This document shows, in pieces, positions 1 to 6,394 of a stretch of DNA of 8,392 nucleotides. The notes beneath the pieces are model-generated. The model searched no databases. It saw only the letters and a list, made by a program, of their open reading frames with translations, and was not told where the DNA came from. Within the stretch, counting starts at the first letter, position 1. The number at the start of each line of letters is the position of its first letter. This stretch comes from Alphaproteobacteria bacterium (GTDB lineage Bacteria; Pseudomonadota; Alphaproteobacteria; Sphingomonadales; Sphingomonadaceae): positions 1-8,392 of the forward strand of contig JAENVZ010000068.1 of the NCBI GenBank assembly GCA_016650315.1, written 5' to 3'. Made by a program: the position numbers and the translations under genes.

Positions 1-73
1 GGTTAGCACGCGACCTAGCATTTTTACAGATCGGATGTCACCTTGGAACAGGTTGACACTTTGACGCCCTGTC

Positions 74-206
74 TCAGACCGCGGCACATAAACTCGCACT
101 CATTTGCACAGCAACCGACTGATCCCGTCATATCCCCCCGCGTATCATACACATGCTTGTCCGTGCGCTCACCCAGCGGAACCGATTTGAACACGCCATG
201 GTCAAC
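74..206 (-). pseudogene. Remnant of the 3' end of a second wecC copy
   Basis: Read on the minus strand, 136-206 encodes VDHGVFKSVPL-GERTDKH-VYDTRG. The intact WecC at 3882-5180 has VDHDVFKSVPL-EERADKQ-VYDTRG at residues 390-413, so 20 of 24 residues match. Past RG the copy is broken. In the frame that restores homology it reads RGI, then TGA where WecC has Trp415 (TGG), then RDQSVAV matching LDQPVAA. That frame ends in AAV and a TGA at 74-76, giving the same tail length as the IAV end of WecC. An extra base in the C-run at 134-139 accounts for the shift of the open frame. Homology stops near 206, so the rest of the gene is missing. It is a non-functional fragment in the same orientation as wecC. 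It could be a duplication scar, an integration footprint or the residue of a replaced allele; the sequence does not decide among these. Confidence 0.85.
136..206. repeat. Direct repeat, left copy (wecC 3'-end homology)
   Basis: This segment matches 3943-4013 in the same orientation with 10 mismatches in 71 bases and no gap inside the block. Weaker homology with a one-base indel continues leftward to about 119. It is the best-conserved part of the wecC remnant and marks the left border of the alkB-P450 cassette. Confidence 0.85.
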
Positions 207-300
207 TGACTGGTCCAAACCCCAAACCAAACATTATGCCACCGCCTTCACACCAACAAAAACCTTGCGCCGTCGTCCGAGATTGAATTACCCGCAACCC
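207..300. other. Upstream region of the alkB operon
   Basis: This 94-bp gap lies between the end of wecC homology and the chosen alkB start. Any promoter for the three-gene cassette should lie here or inside the remnant. I see no convincing -35/-10 pair, operator palindrome or strong ribosome binding site. The frame is open through it from a TTG at 43, but that frame runs antisense across the wecC remnant and its translation there shows no AlkB-like residues. Confidence 0.5.
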
Positions 301-1359
301 ATGCGTTACCCAATCGCCTATGCCATCAGCATCGCAATCGCACTGTGCCTCGTGATAGGCCATTATGTCGGCGGCATAGGCCACTTTGCTATGCCCTTGC
401 TTGGGTTCGCCTTCATGCCCATTGCTGACCGCTGGGCGGGCCTGTCCCACTGGCCGTCGGAATCCGCCCTGAAAAAAATGAACCCAGCGAAAGAGCGTGC
501 CTTTGAGGCGGCCCTTATTGGTGCTGCGTTCGTCACCCTTGTCACGCTGGCTTGGGGGTTATGGGTGGCGGCGCATGAAACACTTATGTGGTGGCAATTT
601 GCCGGCCTTGCCGTCTCGATTGGTATGCTGACGGGATATGTAGGCATTGTGGTCGCGCACGAATTGATGCACCGCGCGTCTTTAATGCATCGGGCGCTGG
701 CATGGGTGCTGATGTCCGTGACCATCTATCCGCATTTTTGCATCGAACATATTCATGGGCACCATCCTCGGTTCGCAACGCCGGACGATCATGCGACGGC
801 GCGTCGGGGCGAAAGTTTCTATCTCTTCCTCCCGCGCACCATATTTGGCGGACTTGCAAGCGCGCTCAGGATCAAACCCGCTCCTGTGCTGGTAGCCTAC
901 ACGGTCATTCTCGTGTTGGGCATGGCGATATATCGCTGGCTTGGAACGAGCGCCCTGACATTGCTGCTCATCCAGGCTGCAGTGGCCATATTGTTGCTGG
1001 AGGGGATCAATTATCTCGAACATTATGGGCTTCTGCGTGCCAGACGCGCGAGCGGCCATTATGAACCGGCTGGCCCCGGCCATAGCTGGGATACCAGCTA
1101 TTATCTGACCAACATCAATATCTTCAATCTTGGCCGGCATACCGACCATCATAGCCATGCGCGCCGTCCCTATTACCGGCTGCGTCATATCGAGGAAGCG
1201 CCGCAGTTACCCTATGGTTATGCGACAATGTTCCTGATCGCGCTTATGCCGCCACTGTGGTTCTATATCATGAACCGGCGGCTGGACACCTGGCAGGCGA
1301 ATGCCCTTCGACGCCATTCTGGCCAAAACGAAGTCATGCACTTCAGCAAGAAAGCCTGA
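301..1359 (+). CDS. alkB: AlkB-type integral-membrane alkane 1-monooxygenase (short form)
   Basis: A membrane di-iron hydroxylase, 352 aa from ATG 301. The family inserts oxygen at the end of alkyl chains using electrons from rubredoxin. All histidine boxes are present: HELMH (120-124), HFCIEHIHGHH (145-155), NYLEHYGL (237-244, the AlkB signature) and RHTDHH (279-284). FATPDDHATARRGES (158-172) and GHSWD (260-264) also match the family. Hydrophobic segments lie near 5-40, 68-90, 98-118, 197-235 and 308-323. Compared with my memory of Pseudomonas AlkB (about 400 aa), the N-terminus is shorter and about 20 residues are missing between GESFY and the next membrane segment. LGRH replaces the usual LQRH. 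ATG 301 was chosen because upstream codons lie in the wecC remnant; the site lacks a clear Shine-Dalgarno, and TTG 283 is an alternative. It is the first gene of the cassette. No rubredoxin is nearby. The substrate may be an alkane, a fatty acyl chain or another lipid. Confidence 0.9.
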   Translation: MRYPIAYAISIAIALCLVIGHYVGGIGHFAMPLLGFAFMPIADRWAGLSHWPSESALKKMNPAKERAFEAALIGAAFVTLVTLAWGLWVAAHETLMWWQFAGLAVSIGMLTGYVGIVVAHELMHRASLMHRALAWVLMSVTIYPHFCIEHIHGHHPRFATPDDHATARRGESFYLFLPRTIFGGLASALRIKPAPVLVAYTVILVLGMAIYRWLGTSALTLLLIQAAVAILLLEGINYLEHYGLLRARRASGHYEPAGPGHSWDTSYYLTNINIFNLGRHTDHHSHARRPYYRLRHIEEAPQLPYGYATMFLIALMPPLWFYIMNRRLDTWQANALRRHSGQNEVMHFSKKA

Positions 1360-2462
1360 TGCCGGTATTTAAACGAAAAATATTCTATTTAAGCGGCTAC
1401 GACCCTCGCGGTGCGCGCTTCTACCAACAGCTTTATACAGAGCAGGCCGCGCTTTACGCAAAGCGTTCGGGGCATGATATTCGGGTCGGCGACCGCAAGA
1501 AAGCCGGCGATGGCAACAGCTTCTGGACGATAGAGGATCATACCTCAGGCGCGATGAGCGAGCTGACTTTTCTAGGCTGGGACGATGTGATCCGGCGGCA
1601 CTGGATCCGCAATCCCGTTCGTCTGCTTTGGGGCGCAATGGCCTCCACTCTGGCGTTTACCAAGGCGATGGACTGGCGGCACGGGCGCACTTTCCCATAC
1701 AGCTCGCTGTTAGCATTCTATTATCCGGTGCTGTCGACTGTCGCGCTGCCCATAATCCTGCTGGCATTGATCTGGCTGCTCGGAGGCTCTCTGCTCGCGT
1801 TGGCAGCAGGGCTGGCATTCAGCCTGTTTATTGCGCACAGGATAAAAAGCTTGTGGATGCTGCGTTTCATTATATTCAACAACCGACTGGCCAAAAATAC
1901 GCCAGACCCTGATATCAAGATGCGCCTCGATAAAATGACCACGACAATCGACGCTGCGCTCCTGGAACCATGGGACGAGATACTGTTCGTTACGCACAGC
2001 AACGGGTCCATATTGGCCGTTCCGATCATGGCGCGTCTGCTGGCCATGCATGAGGGGCAAATGCCCGACAATTTCGCGCTGATGTCTTTGGGTTCCTGTA
2101 TTCCACTGGTCGGCTGTCGCCGCGATTCACAGCATTACCGTGACCAACTGGAAAACGTCGCGCTGGGCGAATTTCTCTGGCTGGATATTGGATCGCGTAC
2201 CGATGGAGCCTGCCTCCCGCTAGTTGACCCGTGCATTTCATGCCTAACGGAGCATCGTCCAACGCTGCATATACTGTCACCGCGGTGGTTCAAATATTGC
2301 GACCCGGCCACATATAATCGCCGTCGCCGCAACAAATATGAAACGCATTTTGAATATCTGAGAAGTTTTGATCGCGTATCGCCGCTTGACTATCTTCATG
2401 TCACGAGTTGCGCAGATGTATTACCGAAGTCTATCGCGGCATTCATAGAGAACAGGGCTTAA
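1359..2462 (+). CDS. Membrane-associated serine-hydrolase-like protein of unknown function
   Basis: A 367-aa protein starting at ATG 1359, whose A is the last base of the alkB TGA (TGATG), so translation is probably coupled to alkB. A longer in-frame start at 1257 lies inside alkB and is less likely. I do not recognise the family with certainty. The N-terminus, FYLSGYDPRGARFY (9-22), looks like the first beta-strand and loop of an alpha/beta fold. Two adjacent hydrophobic stretches (about 118-141 and 143-160) could form a membrane hairpin. FVTHSNGS (210-217) resembles a nucleophile elbow, with Ser214 as candidate nucleophile. Asp275, Asp290, His330 and His347 are possible triad partners, none proven. 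It is rich in cysteine after residue 247. Lying between two oxygenases, it might hydrolyse or carry the lipid they act on; that is inference from position only. Confidence 0.85.
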   Translation: MPVFKRKIFYLSGYDPRGARFYQQLYTEQAALYAKRSGHDIRVGDRKKAGDGNSFWTIEDHTSGAMSELTFLGWDDVIRRHWIRNPVRLLWGAMASTLAFTKAMDWRHGRTFPYSSLLAFYYPVLSTVALPIILLALIWLLGGSLLALAAGLAFSLFIAHRIKSLWMLRFIIFNNRLAKNTPDPDIKMRLDKMTTTIDAALLEPWDEILFVTHSNGSILAVPIMARLLAMHEGQMPDNFALMSLGSCIPLVGCRRDSQHYRDQLENVALGEFLWLDIGSRTDGACLPLVDPCISCLTEHRPTLHILSPRWFKYCDPATYNRRRRNKYETHFEYLRSFDRVSPLDYLHVTSCADVLPKSIAAFIENRA

Positions 2463-2464
2463 AC

Positions 2465-3817
2465 ATGTTGATACCACCTTATCCTGTTCCTCATCGCAAC
2501 AAGGCACAATTATTAAAGCGATTTCTCACGGGCTGGAAAAGTTCGATTCATACGTTATTCGAAAAAAGCTACACTATGAAAATGGGGGAAATTCACTTCC
2601 CGAAACTCGACTTTTTCATCGCCAATGAACTTTCCATTGTTGAAGAGGTCATGAATGACGGTCAACACGCATATCCCAAACATGCCTTGCAGACCGAGTT
2701 TCTGGGACCGTTGATTGGCAACAGCGTCTTTTCAGCCAATGGATTGGATTGGGAATATCAGCGAACCATGCTCAATCCGGCATTTGCCCAGACCAGCCTG
2801 AAGCGCGTATTCCCGGTTATGAAAGCCGCAGTCGACGATCTGATCGATCATATTCTCAAACAGGATCTCTCGCGCCCGGTGGCCATCGAGCCACTGATGA
2901 CGCATATAGCAGCAGACATTATTTTTCGTACGATATTTTCAATCCGGCTTGACGCTGACGGCTCAAGCCAGATTTATCAAGCCTTTCACAATTTCCAACG
3001 ATATATACAGCCAAGCGCAATGTTGCGCATCTATGGCCTGCCCATGTTTGGTTACAAGCGCCGAGCAGCCCATGCGGCAAAACTTATTCATGCCGTGTTC
3101 AAACCCATTATCCAGATGCGTTACGAAGCCTATCGCTCACAAGGAGAGGTCGGGCCAAGCGACATTATGCATATGCTGCTGGAGACACGGCACCCGGAAA
3201 CAGGGGCGCCCTTTAGCTTTGACGAGATCATGGACCAGGTCTCCATGATCTTCCTTGCCGGTCATGAGACATCGGCCAGCGCATTGAGTTGGGCGCTCTA
3301 CCTGCTTGCGGAGTGCCCTCACCTGCAACAGGAATTAGCGGGAGAAATCGGTCCCGACCCGATCGGGTTCGAGACAATCAAGCGCGCGCAAAAGCTGCGT
3401 AATATGTTCAGCGAGACGTTGCGGCTTTATCCGCCCGTCAGTTTTTTCCTTCGACAGGTAACCCGTCCTACGGAAATGCGAGGCAAAAAGATGAATCCGG
3501 GGGACATGATCGCGATCTCTCCATGGTTGATCCAGCGCAATAAGGACAATTTCCCTTGTCCCCACGGATTCGATCCCGGTCGCTTTTCAGATCCAGAACA
3601 GGCCGAAGCGTGCCGAAACGCTTATTTACCATTCGGCAAGGGACCACGCATGTGCATTGGCGCCGGATTTGCGCAGCAGGAAGCGATGCTGGTGCTGGGA
3701 TCAATGGTACAAAAATTCCAGCTCATCTACCCGCAAGGGCCAAAACCTCAACCGGTAAACAAAGTAACACTCCGTTCCGAAAAGGGAATTTCCCTGATGC
3801 TGAGTCCACATAATTGA
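2465..3817 (+). CDS. Cytochrome P450 monooxygenase
   Basis: A 450-aa soluble bacterial P450 with no N-terminal membrane anchor. It carries the oxygen-binding I-helix motif AGHETS (265-270), the K-helix ExxR as ETLR (317-320), the PERF-equivalent FDPGRF (369-374) and the heme loop FGKGPRMCIG (390-399) with Cys397 as thiolate ligand. The C-helix segment WEYQRTMLNPAF (96-107) and the LSWALYLLAECP stretch after the I-helix recall P450s that act on fatty acids and other long chains, but I do not assign a CYP family or substrate. The ATG lies 2 nt after the stop of the preceding gene, with CAGGG about 8 nt upstream. An in-frame start at 2408 is inside that gene and not needed. It needs a ferredoxin and reductase, neither of which is here. 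Several sampled lines are only 40-48% G+C, below the sugar genes to the right, which fits acquisition by transfer. Confidence 0.95.
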   Translation: MLIPPYPVPHRNKAQLLKRFLTGWKSSIHTLFEKSYTMKMGEIHFPKLDFFIANELSIVEEVMNDGQHAYPKHALQTEFLGPLIGNSVFSANGLDWEYQRTMLNPAFAQTSLKRVFPVMKAAVDDLIDHILKQDLSRPVAIEPLMTHIAADIIFRTIFSIRLDADGSSQIYQAFHNFQRYIQPSAMLRIYGLPMFGYKRRAAHAAKLIHAVFKPIIQMRYEAYRSQGEVGPSDIMHMLLETRHPETGAPFSFDEIMDQVSMIFLAGHETSASALSWALYLLAECPHLQQELAGEIGPDPIGFETIKRAQKLRNMFSETLRLYPPVSFFLRQVTRPTEMRGKKMNPGDMIAISPWLIQRNKDNFPCPHGFDPGRFSDPEQAEACRNAYLPFGKGPRMCIGAGFAQQEAMLVLGSMVQKFQLIYPQGPKPQPVNKVTLRSEKGISLMLSPHN

Positions 3818-3881
3818 AGATTGAACGTTTCCCCTGGCCAGCCCTGCGGACAAGCCGCCTAGAAATTCTCAATCAGACATC
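3818..3881. other. Convergent spacer between the P450 gene and wecC
   Basis: The two genes end head-on here with 64 bp between their stops. The only inverted repeat seen is a 4-bp stem, GCGG at 3846-3849 with CCGC at 3855-3858, with no T-tract. That is too weak to call a terminator. The spacer shows no obvious similarity to the sequence left of the wecC remnant (1-73), so the repeat does not clearly continue past the gene end. Confidence 0.4.
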
Positions 3882-5180
3882 CTATACGGCAATACGAACC
3901 GGGCTGATCTCAAGAGCGGCGACCGGCTGATCCAGCCAAATTCCCCGCGTATCATACACTTGCTTGTCCGCGCGTTCTTCCAGCGGGACCGATTTGAACA
4001 CGTCGTGATCGACGAGCACGATGAACAGCGGGCAGCTTTCAATCGCTGAATCGATGTCGATCAGTTCCGCTCCCGTTCCTGCAAATTCCATCGGCAGCGC
4101 TTCAGCATATGGCTCGACCAGCTTCACCCGATTCCCATAACGACGCGCCAAACGGCTGGCCACTTTCAGCGCCGGGCTTTCGCGGAAATCGTCGATATTG
4201 GCCTTGAAGGCAAGGCCCAGGCACGCGATCTGTGCGCCGGGCATGGCGTCGATCATCCGCGATGCGCGTTCGAACACATGGTCGATCTTGGCATCGTTTA
4301 CCTCTCGAGCCGTGCGGATCAGGCGGGCATTTTCCGGGTCGCTATGGACGATGAACCAGGGATCGACGGCAATACAATGCCCCCCCACGCCGGGGCCGGG
4401 TTGCAGGATGTTGACGCGCGGATGGCGGTTGGCAAGGCGAATGACCTCCCACACGTCCAGATCCAGACCATCGGCAATGACCGATAATTCATTGGCAAAG
4501 GCAATGTTGACGTCGCGATAGCTGTTTTCAACCAGCTTGGTCATTTCGGCCGCGCGGGCGTTGGTCGTGATGCATTCGCCGCGCACAAACTGACGGTAGA
4601 AGGTCAGCGCCTTGCGGGCGCAGCGCGGGGTGATGCCGCCGATGCAGCGGTCGTTGTTGATAAGTTCGACGAGGATACGGCCGGGCAGGACGCGCTCCGG
4701 GCAATAGGCAATCGCGACGTCGGCAGCGGCGCTGCCCTTCCCCGGCATTTTAAGGTCTGGCCGCAACTGTGCGAGCAAATCACGGACCTTCTCGGTGGTG
4801 CCGACCGGCGAGGTGGATTCAAGGATGATGGCATCGCCGCTTTTAAGCACCGGCACCAGCATTTTGGCTGCGTCCAGAACATAGCTGATGTCCGGCGCGC
4901 GGTCCTCCGCCACGGGCGTTGGCACCGCGATCAGGAAAACGTCGCTTTCCTCAACCTTTGTGGAAGCCCGCAGGTTCCCGCGCGACACCACGCCTTGCAC
5001 AAGGCCGTCGAGATCAACCTCCTCGATATGCACTTTGCCGCTGTTGACGCTATCGACGACGTGGTTGCTGACATCAACGCCGACCACCCTGAAACCGGAC
5101 CGGGCGATCAGCGCCGCCGTCGGCAGGCCAATATAGCCCAGACCTATAACAGAGACCTTTTTTTCAGTGTCGAGCGGCAT
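3882..5180 (-). CDS. wecC: UDP-N-acetyl-D-mannosamine dehydrogenase
   Basis: Oxidises UDP-ManNAc at C6 in two NAD-dependent steps to UDP-ManNAcA, a cytosolic precursor for surface polysaccharide. The 432-aa protein is full length for the UDP-sugar dehydrogenase family. It shows the N-terminal Rossmann motif GLGYIGLPTA (13-22), TSPVGTTEKV (123-132), YCPERVLPGR (159-168), the central helix with Lys215 and NSYRDVNIAFANEL (219-232), the catalytic loop GPGVGGHCIAVDP (262-274) with nucleophile Cys269, and LGLAFKANIDDFRESPA (321-337) opening the C-terminal domain. The start codon lies inside wecB, with AGGA about 9 nt upstream. The two reading frames overlap by 17 bp, so they form one operon. A WbpA-like UDP-GlcNAc dehydrogenase is the main alternative, but the adjacent wecB favours the ManNAc substrate. 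Its 3' end is duplicated as a broken copy at the left edge of the window. Confidence 0.93.
   Translation of the reverse strand: MPLDTEKKVSVIGLGYIGLPTAALIARSGFRVVGVDVSNHVVDSVNSGKVHIEEVDLDGLVQGVVSRGNLRASTKVEESDVFLIAVPTPVAEDRAPDISYVLDAAKMLVPVLKSGDAIILESTSPVGTTEKVRDLLAQLRPDLKMPGKGSAAADVAIAYCPERVLPGRILVELINNDRCIGGITPRCARKALTFYRQFVRGECITTNARAAEMTKLVENSYRDVNIAFANELSVIADGLDLDVWEVIRLANRHPRVNILQPGPGVGGHCIAVDPWFIVHSDPENARLIRTAREVNDAKIDHVFERASRMIDAMPGAQIACLGLAFKANIDDFRESPALKVASRLARRYGNRVKLVEPYAEALPMEFAGTGAELIDIDSAIESCPLFIVLVDHDVFKSVPLEERADKQVYDTRGIWLDQPVAALEISPVRIAV
3943..4013. repeat. Direct repeat, right copy (inside wecC 3' end)
   Basis: This is the partner of 136-206, with 61 of 71 bases identical, the same orientation and a 3807-bp offset. 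It lies within the intact wecC and encodes its residues 390-413. The two copies enclose the whole alkB-hydrolase-P450 cassette. Confidence 0.85.
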
Positions 5181-6294
5181 TCGCGATTATCCTGGCTATG
5201 CGTTCTCCGCTCTTGCCGTCGCCAAAGGGATTATGGGCGCGCGACATCGCGGCATAAGCCTCGCTATCGTCCAAAAGATTGAAGATTTCGGAAACGATCC
5301 GGTCCTTGTCGGTACCGACCAGCTTGGCTGTGCCCGCTGCCACGCCTTCTGGCCGCTCGGTGGTTTCGCGCATGACAAGGACGGGTTTGCCCAATGAGGG
5401 CGCCTCCTCCTGAACCCCACCGCTGTCGGTCAGTACAATGTCGCACATGTCGAGCAGGCGTACGAAATGGGGATAATCGAGCGGGTCGATCATGGCGACA
5501 TTGTCATGACCGGCCAGAACGGCATCCATGACGCGCCGAACGTTGGGATTGGGGTGCACGGGAAAAATCACGGCAAGATCGGGCCGATCAGCAATCGCGC
5601 TGATGGCAGCGGCGATATTTTCCATGCCATTACCGAAATTTTCCCGGCGATGGCTGGTAACGGCAATGATTTTCCTGCCCGCAAAACGCTCCGCCAAGCC
5701 GTCGAGTCCGGCGGCAAGCCAGGGTTCCGCCTCGATCCGCGCCTTGGTTGTCAGAAGCGCATCAATAACAGTGTTGCCAGTAATATGGATCGTTCCGGCA
5801 TTGCGGTTCTCCCGCAACAATGCATCGGCGGCGGCCTGCGTCGGGGCGAAATTCAGATCGGCAATGCAGGAGACGACCATGCGGTTCACCTCCTCGGGCC
5901 AGGGGTGATGGATATCGCCACTGCGCAGCCCCGCCTCGACATGCGCGACCGGGATCTTGCGGTAATAGGCGGCAAGGCTGGCTACCATCGTGGTCAGCGT
6001 GTCGCCGTGGACAACGACGCGATCAGGTTTCTCGCGGTCATACACCTCGCCCAGCGCAACGATCAGGCGGGCGGTCAGGCCATCAAGCGTTTGTTCCGCC
6101 TGCATGACGTCCAGATCGATATCGGGGACTATATTGGCAATCTCCAATACCTGATCGAGCAAATCGCGGTGTTGCGCAGTCACGCAGACGCGTGTTTCAA
6201 CGTCCGCCTGTGCCTGCAACGCATGGATGACGGGGAAAAGCTTGATCGCTTCGGGGCGGGTTCCGAAAACGATGATGACTTTCTGCTTGCCCAA
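5164..6294 (-). CDS. wecB: UDP-N-acetylglucosamine 2-epimerase (non-hydrolysing)
   Basis: Interconverts UDP-GlcNAc and UDP-ManNAc in the cytosol and feeds WecC. From TTG 6294 the protein is 376 aa, which I recall as the length of E. coli WecB. Motifs in order are FGTRPEAIK (10-18), HGDT (96-99), HVEAGLRSG (118-126), PEEVNR (133-138), SHRREN (214-219), PVHPNP (245-250) and the UDP-binding TDSGGVQEEAPSLGKP (289-304), followed by RETTERPEG. Asp98, Glu120, Glu134/135 and His215 correspond to residues implicated in catalysis in the family. No ATG or GTG is available before the conserved N-terminus. TTG 6294 is preferred because GGGGA lies 6 nt upstream; TTG 6312, in the same frame, would add six residues. 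It overlaps wecC by 17 bp and is divergent from manC. Confidence 0.93.
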   Translation of the reverse strand: MGKQKVIIVFGTRPEAIKLFPVIHALQAQADVETRVCVTAQHRDLLDQVLEIANIVPDIDLDVMQAEQTLDGLTARLIVALGEVYDREKPDRVVVHGDTLTTMVASLAAYYRKIPVAHVEAGLRSGDIHHPWPEEVNRMVVSCIADLNFAPTQAAADALLRENRNAGTIHITGNTVIDALLTTKARIEAEPWLAAGLDGLAERFAGRKIIAVTSHRRENFGNGMENIAAAISAIADRPDLAVIFPVHPNPNVRRVMDAVLAGHDNVAMIDPLDYPHFVRLLDMCDIVLTDSGGVQEEAPSLGKPVLVMRETTERPEGVAAGTAKLVGTDKDRIVSEIFNLLDDSEAYAAMSRAHNPFGDGKSGERIARIIANAARH

Positions 6295-6394
6295 ATTCGT
6301 TCCCCGCTTCAAAGCTGTAAGGCAGATGCTGCCCTAGACGATCATGGTTTATTTAGGGTGAAGATCGCAATATGCGCAGGAGGAGAATCGTCCA
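6295..6394. promoter_or_regulatory. Divergent promoter region between wecB and manC
   Basis: About 100 bp separate the start codons of wecB (minus) and manC (plus), so both must be transcribed from here unless manC is read from elsewhere. The middle is AT-rich (GGTTTATTTAGGG around 6346-6358). I cannot identify a -35/-10 pair on either strand with confidence. The call rests on gene arrangement, not on a recognised motif. Confidence 0.45.
6378..6386 (+). promoter_or_regulatory. Strong Shine-Dalgarno site of manC
   Basis: AGGAGGAGA lies 8-10 nt before TTG 6395. It decides the start of manC: upstream in the same frame there is a stop at 6359-6361 and no ATG or GTG between it and the TTG. Confidence 0.8.

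Noticed and set aside
53..58. TTGACA as a -35 box for the alkB operon
   Set aside because: No -10-like hexamer lies 16-18 bases downstream, and it sits far from the start, beyond the wecC remnant.
24..230. A 68-aa minus-strand open frame as a small gene
   Set aside because: Its middle is wecC C-terminal sequence and the rest is frameshifted or non-homologous, so it is better read as a gene fragment.
43..300. An 86-residue N-terminal extension of the alkB reading frame from TTG 43
   Set aside because: It runs antisense across the wecC remnant, its residues do not resemble AlkB or a targeting sequence, and ATG 301 opens directly onto the first membrane segment.
3846..3858. GCGG-ACAAG-CCGC hairpin as a bidirectional terminator between the P450 gene and wecC
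   Set aside because: The stem is only four base pairs, does not extend, and has no T-run on either side.
136..4013. The cassette as a classical insertion sequence or transposon
   Set aside because: No transposase, terminal inverted repeats or short target duplication is visible; the flanking repeats are long, divergent gene-end sequence.
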